Positions 55,010-64,000 of a DNA stretch of 64,000 nucleotides are shown piece by piece. Position numbers and translations under genes: made by a program. Numbering within the stretch: position 1 is the first letter of the stretch; every line of letters starts with the position of its first letter. The notes under the pieces are model-generated. The model did no database searches. It was not told where the DNA came from and saw nothing but the letters and a program-made list of their open reading frames with translations. Source of the DNA: Phoronis australis (taxonomy: Eukaryota; Phoronida; Phoronidae); assembly GCA_002633005.1 (NCBI GenBank), contig NMRA01000383.1:91586-155585 (forward strand), in the 5' to 3' direction.

Positions 55010-55092
55010 TTCTTAAGGTCTTTTTGCACAAGAACCCTGCTATCAAATTCTGACAGCCTAGTTCTTGTGCTAAAAGGCCTTAACAGAAAATT
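55010..55092. repeat. Foldback with about 25-bp arms
   Basis: TTCTTAAGGTCTTTTTGCAC then AAGAAC is inverse, with two mismatches, to GTTCTTGTGCTAAAAGGCC then TTAACA, around a 25-bp loop. Confidence 0.7.
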
Positions 55093-55417
55093 CCAGACAC
55101 CCTTCCATAACTAATAGACTAAAGAAACATAATATGCAAGTTTTGCAATTAAACTTGCGTCTCATACAGCAATACCATGAAAAACCACAACTTTCATAAA
55201 AAGCAGTCGCACGATAACAATATGCCTATAATAAGAGTCTGTGAACATCAAGAGTTTTAAAAATAGTTTTATGGGTTTGAAATTAATACCAAAATATTTG
55301 AAAGAATTGAATTTTTGTTAAAGCTGCATTTCGCTTGTTCAACTTGTTGAAAAACAAAACTCGAATGAGGTCCATTACTCTTGCCAAATCAGTCTCAAGA
55401 ATTTCCTTACGATGATA

Positions 55418-55560
55418 GGAGGTAGAGTGTGGCCTAATGGGTCTGATTCCTGTTCACGAGCTCGTAGTTCTGAATCCCACTAGACCCCACAGCTAGACCC
55501 TTCAAACAAGTTTGGACAACCTCAGCTTGGTCGTGATTTGTGTATATGTCTATATGTGTT
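55418..55560 (+). repeat. Possible tRNA-derived SINE
   Basis: GTGTGGCCTAATGGGTCTG resembles a tRNA D-arm/A-box and TAGTTCTGAATCCCACT a T-arm/B-box, about 30 bp apart; an unrelated tail follows. The pairing is too poor for a functional tRNA. Confidence 0.35.
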
Positions 55561-55936
55561 ATGTGTTAATACTAATCGATGAAAATGATTTCAGGTGTTA
55601 AATGCAATGGGCCTGGATGAGTAGTTTGCACACATCTATACAACGAGCATCAGACCACATGTATTTTTTTAATAGGACTTGTTTTCTGTTACCAAGAAAA
55701 ACATATAAACCCTCTACAGGCCGAGAAAAAGATTGGACAACTTTTGCTTAGATTGGGGTTGACCAACCCTGAAAGTAAAAAATGGGGCACAGGGAATCCC
55801 ATTAATTATATAGGTCAGTCGCGTAACACAACAATGATTTTTAGTAAATATATCAGCTGTAGATTTTGGATCTTCAAATAAGAACACAACATGTGTTAAT
55901 GTGACAGGTACACAGAGCAAAATGTAGCTTTACGTA

Positions 55937-56130
55937 GCCATTTACTCTACACTGTACATGTCAGTATCCGGACACTGTGTTTATAGAGTGTTTCACATAC
56001 GGCCACATACTCTACACTGTACATGTCAGTATCCGGACACTGTGTTTATAGAGTGTTTCACATACGGCCACATACTCTACACTGTACATGTCAGTATCCG
56101 GACTTGTGCTTATAGAGTGTTTCACATACA
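55937..56130. repeat. 65-bp minisatellite, 3 copies
   Basis: Copies start at 55937, 56002 and 56067 with core ACTCTACACTGTACATGTCA. Confidence 0.95.
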
Positions 56131-56184
56131 ACCACACATAGCTATGCTTCACTCATACACACACACCAGTATCTGGTTGTTACG

Positions 56185-56330
56185 GGAACAGTAGTTGCTA
56201 AGGGTAGAGCAGTTGCTACAGGTAGAGCAGTTGCTAGGGGTGGAGCAGTTGCTAAGGGTAGAGCAGTTGCTAGGGGTGGAGCAGTTGCTAGGGGTGGAGC
56301 AGTTGCTAGGGGTGGAGCAGTAGTAGCTAG
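56185..56330. repeat. 18-bp minisatellite, 8 copies
   Basis: Unit GGTGGAGCAGTTGCTAGG and close variants. It lies just beyond the donor of the candidate exon 56424-56544. Confidence 0.95.
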
Positions 56331-56423
56331 GAATGTGCATAAACAGTGTAAAAGCATTTGTACAGGATGAGACTTCACACTTGGCAAACAGTCTAAACAA
56401 CAACAGCAAACTGAAATACCTAC

Positions 56424-56544
56424 CTCCATCTTGCATCGAAGTGAGACCCCCACTCTCCACCCATGCCTTGGTAGCACATAGCGCCCCCTGGTTGGTCTCT
56501 GGGAGTTTCTTTGCATCAGCTGCTCGCTCCTCCTCTTCCTCCCC
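56424..56544 (-). CDS. Candidate upstream coding exon, possibly of GSE1
   Basis: A strong acceptor (CATTTTTTGTCCACCAG) and donor GTAGGT bound 121 nt, phase 0 in and phase 1 out. One frame reads GEEEEERAADAKKLPETNQG then ALCATKAWVESGGLTSMQDG. Its phase 1 exit fits both GSE1 exon 2 (acceptor at 20180) and an acceptor just 5' of the MSHH start, so it could be an alternative or earlier exon. A second frame is also open (Arg-rich) and looks less natural. I do not recognise the peptide; the gene link is inferred from strand, phase and position. Confidence 0.45.
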
Positions 56545-56587
56545 CTGGTGGACAAAAAATGAAAAGTGATAAATTAATAGTCCAAAA

Positions 56588-58110
56588 ATGCTAAGAACAT
56601 TAGGGCCAACTAGAAGTTATACTACGACAAATCTGTGTGTATTATACAAGACAGAGCACAACACCCTATTTGGATGTGCGTCAGCAAAACAGACCAGAAG
56701 CTTGCAGCTGGCAATGTTTTAAACCCAACAGAGTGCTATGGCAGTACTTTCTTATTTTAAAGAAAGACATCAAGTACCCATTTCTAAACATGTCATCATT
56801 TTCAGGCTGTTTGCAGCAACTATTTAGAAAATTTATGTTGACAACACTGACAGCACTTATGTCTCAAGGACAACAGAGTTTTAAGAAAGAAGCCCAAGAT
56901 CTTATTAAAGTACCAAGAATAAGCAGCAGTGTAACTGGTCTCACACTTAATGAATTCAAATAGCCACTTGACAGTTTTACATATCACACTGTTTGTTCCA
57001 AATAGAATTGATGACAACTGAAGTGTTTCCCATGTTGAAAATGAGAAGGCACAATCATTTTTCTTCTCGGGTGAATGAGAGCTTTGATTCTGATACAAAG
57101 ATCCCAAAAAATAAAACTGCCACAAGAGGGCACACTGGCAGTGGGATCACAAAAAGACCACCTAGCCATCCTCTCAGCTTTGATGGAAACAGCGACATCC
57201 ATATTTCATCTTTCACGACAGTCATCATCTAAGTCACGTTCACCTCAATAGAAACACAACTGCCGAGTTTCAACGAAAATCTTTTAAGAGCGTTAGGAGA
57301 TATAGCCAAAAGACATCAGCTGGCACACAGGATACTTTTTCAAACAAGTCCATGTGGGTCCGCAGCTTCAGAAATCACGGCGCATAGATCTAATTACATG
57401 CATACATTTTGAAAACGTAGATAATTAAGAAAGATTCTAAAGTAAATTAGTCTAAACATTTTGGACAGATTCAAAAAATCAATTACGGAAATTACGCACA
57501 TACCACAGTAAATGCAGGTATAAGACACTCATTATTATATAATGTACGGTACGANCCCCCCCCCCCCCGAGCATGGCTTTTCTTTGTGTTTCCGGAATTC
57601 AGGCAACATACCAACCAACATGTGAATTCTTTAACCCAACAGGGAGGCATGCCAACAATATTTCAGCAATTCAATGCCCGACTTAGAACCATAGATAACC
57701 ATAGATAACCATTTTGCCAATAGATGGCAGCAAAAGTAGCAAGTAAAGGGAAATAACCATTTTCACTGAATCGCCGAATATGACTTAGTCTAAAACATTC
57801 TAGAGTACAACAATAGATTAGCAACTCCTAGATGTGTTGTGCCATAGGAAGACAACTTTGTAGATACCAACATGTCCCACACACTTTGCAGATACTAAAT
57901 GTCAGTGCAGATTACATAGTACATTGTGCACCCACATAAATGTCTCAACTTATAGAGTTACAGTTATCAGACCACTTACAGAAAACTAGATGCACACCTT
58001 GACTAAGTAATTGTAGAGTTAAAACTAAATCCACATCTTGACTAAGTAATTGTAGAGTTAAAACTAAATCCACATCTCGACTAAGTAATTGTAGGGTGTT
58101 AAAACTAAAT
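56588..58110. repeat. Direct duplication, copy 1 (about 1.5 kb)
   Basis: Begins at AGAACATTAGGGCCAACTAG and aligns with 58311-59998. It contains one degenerate CTCF-family unit (CCACAAGAGGGCAC at 57120), a C run with an n at 57555, and ends in three copies of a 38-41 bp array. Confidence 0.9.
57987..58110. repeat. 38-41 bp minisatellite, 3 copies
   Basis: The unit contains CATCTTGACTAAGTAATTGT. Seven copies are present at the matching place in the second duplicate. Confidence 0.9.
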
Positions 58111-58310
58111 NGGCCGCCACGTCCGCCATTTTGTATCCGATCATGACCAAAAACAATAGCGTTCCAGTGATTCCCGATCTACATGTTGTGTGCAAATTTC
58201 GTGAAAATCGGACCAGAATTGCGACCTGTAGAGAGCGAACAAAAAAAAAAAAAAAAAAACTTGCTGTCAGAGCAACATACTTGGCGGAAGAATTCCGCCA
58301 AGTAAAAATG
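58111..58310. repeat. Retroposon-like or chimeric spacer with poly-A and a perfect 25-bp hairpin
   Basis: Follows an n at 58111. It has a phrase related to the CTCF family (GCAAATTTCGTGAAAATCGG), then a run of about 18 A, then ACTTGGCGGAA-GAA-TTCCGCCAAGT at 58279-58303. The spacer separates the two duplicates. Confidence 0.6.
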
Positions 58311-59998
58311 CCGAGAACATTAGGGCCAACTAGAAGTTATACTATGACAAGTCTGTGTGTATTATATAGGACAGAGCACAACACCCTATTTGGATGTGCA
58401 TCAGCAAGACAGACCAGAAGCTTGCAGCTGTCAATGTTTAAACCCAACAGGTTGCTATAGCAGAACTTTCTTATTTTAAGGAAAGACATCAAGTACCCAT
58501 TTCTAAACATGTCATCACTTTCAAGCTGTTTGCAGCAACTATTTAGAAAATTTATGTTGACAACACTGACAGCACTTATGTCTCAAGGAGAGCAGAGTTT
58601 TATATTAAGAAAGAAGCCCAAGATCTTATTAAACTACCAAGAATAAGCAGCAGTGTAACTGGTCTCACACTTAATGAATTCAAATAGGCACTTGACAGTT
58701 TTACATTTCACACTATTTGTTCCAAATAGAATTGATGACAACTGAAGTGTTTCCCATGTTGAAAATAATGAGAAGGCACAATCATCTTTCCTCTCAGGTG
58801 AACGAGAGCTCTGATTCTGATACAAAGATCCCAAAAACTAAAACTGCCACAAGAGGGCACACCGGCAGTGGGATCACATAAAGACCATCTAGCCACCCTC
58901 TCAGCTTAGATGGAAACAGCGACATCCATATTTCATCTTTCACGACAGTCATCATCTAAGTCACGTTCACCTCAATAGAAACACAACAGCCGAATTTCAA
59001 CGAAAATCTTGTAAGAGCATTAGAAGACAAAGCCAGCAGACATCAGCTGGCACACGGGATTCTTTTTCAAACAAGTCTATGTGGGTCCGCAGCTTCAGAA
59101 ATCACGGCGCATAGGTTTAAGTACATGCATACATTTTGAAAACGTAGATAATTAAGAAAGATTCCAAAGAAAATTAGTCCAAACATTTTGGACAGATTAA
59201 AAAAATCAATTACGCAAATTACGCACTTACCACACTAAATGCAGGTATAAGGCACTCATTACCATATAATGTACGGTAAGACCAACCTCACAATGTACAC
59301 CCNCCCCCCCCCCCCCCCCCGAGGATGGCTTTTCTTTGTGTTTTCGGAAATTTAGGCAACAAACCAACCAACACGCGAATTCTTTAACCCAACAGGGAGG
59401 CATGCCAACAATATTTAAGCAATTCAATGCCTGACTTAGAACCATAGATAACCACTTTGCCAATAGATGGCAAAAGTAGCAAGAAATGGGAAGTTAATCA
59501 TTTTCACTGAATCGCCGAATATGACTTACAATAGATTAGCAACTCCTAGTTGTGTTGTGCCATAAGAAGACAACTTTGCAGATACCAACATGTCCCACAC
59601 ACTTTGCAGATGCAGATACTAACTGTCAGCGCAGATTACATAGTACATTGTGCACCCACATAAATGTCTCAACTTATAGAGTTACAGTTATCAAACCACT
59701 TACAGAAAACTAGATCCACATCTTGACTAAGTAATTGTAGGGTGTTAAAACTAGATCGACATCTTGACTAAGTAATTGTAGGGTGTTAAAACTAGATCGA
59801 CATCTTGACTAAGTAATTGTAGGGTGTTAAAACTAGATCCACATCTTGACTAAGTAATTGTAGGGTGTTAAAACTAGATTCACATCTTGACTAAGTAATT
59901 GTAGGGTGTTAAAACTAAATCCACATCTTGACTAAGTAATTGTAGGGTGTTAAAACTAGATTCACATCTTGACTAAGTAATTGTAGGGTGTTAAAACT
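58311..59998. repeat. Direct duplication, copy 2 (about 1.7 kb)
   Basis: Counterpart of 56588-58110 with scattered substitutions and small indels. An n at 59303 stands beside a C run, as in copy 1. The extra length comes from the expanded array at the end. Confidence 0.9.
59711..59998. repeat. 41-bp minisatellite, 7 copies
   Basis: The unit contains CATCTTGACTAAGTAATTGT followed by AGGGTGTTAAAACTAGAT. Near-perfect copies. Confidence 0.95.
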
Positions 59999-60765
59999 TC
60001 GTTATACGCTGCTAACACATCTCAACTCATTTACTGCTTCAGAACACAGGGACTACTTTTTTGTTTTGAATCACATAACCACAAAAATGGTTATGCGTTT
60101 AATTCCTAGAGGTCACTGAATTCGTGCAGGAGGGCAGTAGTTCTATTGAGCTTCTGTTTGCTAATTGTATTTACATGTACATGTACAAATGTTATAGACA
60201 ATAAATTTCATTCTTTTTTCAAAAGAAAAATCAAGCAAGTTTAATATTTATGGCACTTAAGTGTATCGTAGCAGGGCTTATCTGCGTCGTACCAGAGGTA
60301 CCATTCACATGAAGATTCATATCACATGACCAATGCTGCATGTCTGCACTCCATCAGATAAGTTTCAGATTCATTATCTGCGGAGGTTTTAAAAGATATT
60401 GCAAAAACTGGACTAATAGACATGGGTAAGGATAAAACTGTTGACAGATATTGAGATATTAACTACCGATTACCAAGAATGAAATGTCACAAGTAATTTT
60501 TATTCAGTAAACCTCGAACCGTAAAGCTGTATATTTTCAAAATCCTTGAAGTACACAGCATCTTATCGTGTGTAAAATAATAATTCCCAAAAGTTCACGA
60601 TCAAGTAACTGCAATTCTAGAATGAAACTTGCAAATTCTGTTTATTTTACTTGATACAAACTTGAAAGAGTCACTGTGATTTTATTAGGCTTTTAGTCCA
60701 AAAATTCTGTTGCCAAAAAATAACCTTGGAGAAAACATGGTGATTTCCATGAAAAATAACAATAT
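59999..60765. other. Unique AT-rich spacer
   Basis: No gene, repeat or regulatory motif that can be supported. Confidence 0.5.
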
Positions 60766-60769
60766 TTAA

Positions 60770-62770
60770 GAAACAAGAGCAACGCGGAGCGTTGAAATGC
60801 GCCCACAATTGCACCGCATACGGTATCCTTCTAGGGTTGTTTATTGGTACCATAAAGTGGCCAGTAGAGGGCATACTTTGCAAAATGGAAAGGCATGGTC
60901 ATTGTCTCCTCAATAGGCTAGGGGCAAAATGTGAGTAATCTTCATAATACAAGCACATCCTATACACCAGTTGCTTAAAGCACCACAGAAACATAGAATT
61001 AAAAACAAATTTACCAACATACGAGATTAGCACAGCATTAGAATGCCAGAAACAAATTTCTACTTGGAACTTTTCCTTCACAGTCACGAAGTAACACAAA
61101 GTATACACCTGAAGACCTATGAAAATACAGAGGTCAATGTAAAATACTAAAATTGCCACTAGAGGCAAATACTAAAATTGCCACTAGAGGCATACCGGTA
61201 ATCAGAATCATCCTAAAGTCGTCATCGTCCGTTGTCAACATCACATAAATACACTTGCTAAATTTAGTAAAGATCCTGCAAACGGTTTGGGAGATACAGC
61301 CATGGGCGCAAAAAAACAAAACTGCCACTAGGAGGCGCCACAGTAGTCCAAATCGTCTGAAAATCATTGTCAGCTGTCTTCCTTATAGTAAGCACATACA
61401 CGCCAATTTTCACAATCATCCTTTGAGCGGTTTGGTTGATAGAGGGGTGGACGCAAAAATACAGACTCGAAAACAGTAAAAATGGCCACTAGGTGGCGCA
61501 AACTACGTCGAATCCATCTGAAAACAGTAGGATAGCGTCATCTCACTAATAGGTGCCTACATACCAAATTTCATGAAAATCCGTTCAATACTTTTGAAGA
61601 TACAAAGGTAAGCGTAAAAAACTAAAATTGCCACTAGGGGGCACACCGGTAGTCGGATCCGACCAAAAGTCGTCATCTTCCGTTGTTAACATCATATAAA
61701 TATACTTACACAATTTGTAAAGATCCTGCGAACGGTTTAGGAGATACAGCCATAGGCGCAAAAAAACAAAACTGCCACTAGGAGGCGCCACAGTAGTCGA
61801 AATCGTCGGAAAATCATCGTCAACCATCCTCTACATAGTAAGCATATACATGCCAATTTTCACAATCATCCTTTGAGCGGTTTGGTTGATAGAGGGGTGG
61901 ACGCACAAAAACAGACTCGAAAACACTAAAAATGGCCACTAGGTGGCGCAAACTATGTCGAATCCATCTGAAAACGGGAGGATAGCGTCATCTCACTAAT
62001 AGGTGCCTACATACCAAATTTCATGAAAATCCAATAAGGACTTGTGAAGATACAAAGGTAAGCGTAAAAAAATTAAAATTGCCACTAGGGGGCACACCGG
62101 TAGTCGGATCCGTCCAAAAGTCGTCATCTTCCGTTGTTAACATCATATAAATATACTTACACAATTTCGTAAAGATCCTGCGAACGGTTTAGGAGATACA
62201 GCCATAGGCGCAAAAAAAACAAAACTGCCACTAGGAGGCGCCACAGTAGTCGAAATCGTCGGAAAATCATCGTCAACCGTCCTCTACATAGTAAGCACAT
62301 ACATGCCAATTTTCACAATCATCCTTTGAGCGGTTTGGTTGATAGAGGGGTGGAAGCACAAAAACAGACTCGAAAACAGTAAAAATGGCCACTAGGTGGC
62401 GCAAACTATGTCGAATCCATCCGAAAACGGCAGGATAGCGTCATCTCACTACTAGGTGCCTACATACCAAATTTCATGAAAATCCGTTCAGGACTTTTGA
62501 AGATACAAAGGTAAGCGTAAAAAACTAAAATTGCCACTCGGGGGCACACCGGTAGTCGGATCCATCCGAAAGTTCGCACATGCCGTCCCATTCATGAATG
62601 GAACATATGTGCCAAATTTCATGAATGTATGTCAAAGGGTTTTGGAGATAGAGCAGCGGACGCCGGACGCCAGACGCCGGACGGACGCCGCCCGGACGGA
62701 CGGACGGCCGGAAGGACGGACAGAGATGACGGCATAATGCGTCCATATATAAATATGTGGGCGCATAAAA
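60770..62770 (+). repeat. 2-kb repeat element: head hairpin, 150-bp units with CTCF-like motifs, GC-rich tail
   Basis: The head is CAAGAGCAACGCGGAGCGTT and CACCGCATACGGTATCC (60786-60830). From about 61300 come units near 150 bp, grouped as a 452-bp three-unit period. Each unit holds GCCACTAGGNGGC, a phrase like CCAAATTTCATGAAAATCCG, and a phrase like GGAGATACAGCCATAGGCGC. The tail at about 62650-62770 is GGACGCCGGACGCC-rich and ends GACAGAGATGACGGCATAAT. No protein is encoded; it is probably a non-autonomous mobile element expanded in tandem. Confidence 0.85.
61325..62547 (+). promoter_or_regulatory. Array of nine CTCF-core-like motifs
   Basis: Motif starts on the plus strand: 61325, 61486, 61631, 61775, 61936, 62082, 62228, 62389 and 62534. 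Those at 61486, 61936 and 62389 (CCACTAGGTGGCGC) and at 61631 and 62082 (CCACTAGGGGGCAC) match CCASYAGRKGGCRS at 14/14. The AGGAGGCGC versions have one mismatch, and the one at 62534 has one. Spacing is 144-161 bp. Binding is inference. Confidence 0.5.
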
Positions 62771-63364
62771 AACACAATCATGTAAGCACAAATGATAATA
62801 TTCAAAACGTTCTTTACGAACTTTAACCCTTGCTAACAAAGGTAGCCTATAAGCTTATGTTGATTCTTTGTACACAGTATCACGAGGGGAAAATGAGCAA
62901 ATTTAGAGAGAACAAATTTTTGCCGAGTCCGTAGGCAGCTGGCATGCTTCCACCATTTGAAACTGATAGATTGCTTCCATTGCACCTTGCTTACTTCTTG
63001 GTAAAGTAATAATTGGCTGAAATATACCATTTAACTAGAATTTGTATGGGGCAGTATGGGTAACTGGTAGGCAACCGCTAATCAACACCTACTTCAGTCA
63101 GAGCAACAGTAACTTTTGGACACAAGAAGATGTCTGACAATCTAAATTCCAATTCGCTGGTAGCAATTTTATGTCTCCAAAGCAACATGGTTGTCAGTGG
63201 AATAGCACAAGCTTGGCTGCATCACAATGAGATGAAGTGACCGTTGATACCTGGGAGCTTTAACTAGCATAAATGTCTAGTATACAGTGACCACTGCATC
63301 TATTCTCCATCAGCCTGGACACTGCAAATGACTACTTCAAAAATTCTCGCCTGTAGGGCTCCAC
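62771..63364. other. Unique sequence left of the Harbinger-like element
   Basis: No supported gene. The small minus-strand frames at 62833-63030 and 63300-63554 have no family signature; the second reads through the terminal repeat of the element. Confidence 0.5.
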
Positions 63365-63501
63365 TTGACATTACCAGCTGAGCACAACACACAGGGGAAT
63401 CTCCAGAAGCGTGTTCAACAGAGTGAGCGCCCGCTAACGTGTACTCGCGAACACAAGGAACAGCTCCTGAACAGCTGTGAGCGCTCAATGTGCGATCCAG
63501 T

Positions 63502-63597
63502 ATGGCGACTCTAAAGCAGATTGTGTTGAACGTCTTAGCCGATGAGTTTAACACTAACAGTCCTTCCTATGGCGTACTGAGCGATAAATATGATTAA
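63502..63597 (+). CDS. Short open frame, possible first exon of a HARBI1-like gene
   Basis: ATG and 31 codons to TAA: starts MATLKQIVLNVLADEFNTNS. It lies inside the Harbinger-like element, just ahead of the HARBI1-like exon. No good donor with the phase needed for that exon is present, so coding status is doubtful. Confidence 0.25.
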   Translation: MATLKQIVLNVLADEFNTNSPSYGVLSDKYD

Positions 63598-63626
63598 TCT
63601 TTGCCAATAATTATTAATATCGGCAG

Positions 63627-63745
63627 CCCAAGACAACAACCTTGAAGGCTTTGGCCCGACAAGAAATTACGTCAAGGAAACTGTTCCTCGCTACAGCGAC
63701 CCGCAATTTAAGTCGCAGTTTCGGATGAGTCGGTCAACTTTTGAG
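63627..63745 (+). pseudogene. HARBI1/PIF-Harbinger transposase N-terminal exon fragment
   Basis: Possible acceptor ATATCGGCAG; donor GTTAGT after GAG. The frame reads GPTRNYVKETVPRY then SDPQFKSQFRMSRSTFE. The FRMSR-TFE motif is typical of the region ahead of the DDE nuclease in PIF/Harbinger transposases and their domesticated HARBI1 relatives. The catalytic part is absent from the element, so this is a fragment or the exposed 5' end of a gene continuing past 64000. An upstream in-frame stop lies before the acceptor. Confidence 0.5.
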
Positions 63746-64000
63746 GTTAGTTTTCGTGTTGCAGAACCATAATGGGTTCATATGTTGCAGACGTGAAGCC
63801 TTCGCAGGACGCCATCTTGGAAATCTAAGCGAACATGCTCTCGAGGTTGTTCGCGAACGCTCGCGAGCGCTAACGTGAACACAGCTGTTCAGGATGAGGG
63901 CGCTCAAATCGCTCGTGGGCGCTCACTCTATTGAACACGCTTGTGCTGTGACAGATATTCTCTCATGTTGACATCACCAGCTGAGTACAGCTAACAAGGG

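Larger units (their letters stand above)
49728..56423 (-). other. Upstream flank or 5' intron of GSE1
   Basis: No coding exon is supported. Holds the MITEs at 50564-50707 and 52728-52990, a dinucleotide repeat, a tRNA-like SINE candidate and two minisatellites, listed separately. A GC-richer patch at 54230-54320 includes GACCAATCAGA, a CCAAT-box-like sequence, but no other promoter sign. Confidence 0.55.
63407..63942 (+). mobile_element. Harbinger-like element with inverted termini and a transposase fragment
   Basis: The left end AAGCGTGTTCAACAGAGTGA followed by GCGCCC is inverse, with one mismatch over about 26 bp, to the right end (GGGCGCTCACTCTATTGAAC then ACGCTT). A second shared inner block is CCTGAACAGCTGTG. 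At 536 bp it is far too short to be autonomous. A direct repeat of host sequence (GACATTACCAGCTGAG, GACATCACCAGCTGAG) lies on either side at 63367 and 63970. No clean target duplication next to the ends. Confidence 0.65.

Overview
The window is animal nuclear DNA. Its genes are split by GT-AG introns, coding density is low, and it is rich in minisatellites, miniature inverted-repeat transposons and local duplications. Two genes can be recognised by protein similarity recalled from memory: GINS2 (plus strand, 3' part only) and GSE1 (minus strand, complete or nearly so). They converge tail to tail, as I recall their human orthologues doing on 16q24.1. Gene families, repeat style and base composition suggest a marine invertebrate, probably an invertebrate deuterostome such as amphioxus or a hemichordate. 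The sequence alone does not fix the species.

Layout: 1-3035 holds the last three coding exons of GINS2, a subunit of the CMG replicative helicase. 3036-8076 is the shared 3' flank and contains a repeat cluster at 5110-6700. 8077-20180 holds coding exons 14 to 2 of GSE1, a scaffold of CoREST/LSD1-HDAC type co-repressor assemblies. 20181-49621 is the 29.4-kb first intron, mostly AT-rich, with minisatellites, hAT-like MITEs, a 794-base gap and a 1.3-kb tandem duplication. 49622-49727 is the first recognised coding exon. 56424-56544 is a candidate further upstream exon. 56590-64000 is repeat-dominated: a 1.4-kb direct duplication, a repeat block whose units each carry a CTCF-like motif, and a Harbinger-like element at the right edge.

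The GSE1 model was built by hand. All 14 exons have AG acceptors and GT donors, every junction keeps phase, and the sum is 3249 nt, or 1082 codons plus stop. Small exons (66, 95 and 90 nt) fall where vertebrate GSE1 has its C-terminal coiled coil.

The most interesting signals are: (1) a roughly 150-bp repeat unit with a regularly spaced match to the CTCF core motif, present on both sides of GSE1; (2) a 31-bp minisatellite that has copied the 3' splice site of a GSE1 exon eight times; (3) an in-frame 12-bp minisatellite touching another GSE1 acceptor; and (4) the GSE1-GINS2 convergent pair. I saw no prokaryotic features, CRISPR arrays, rRNA genes or convincing intact tRNA genes.
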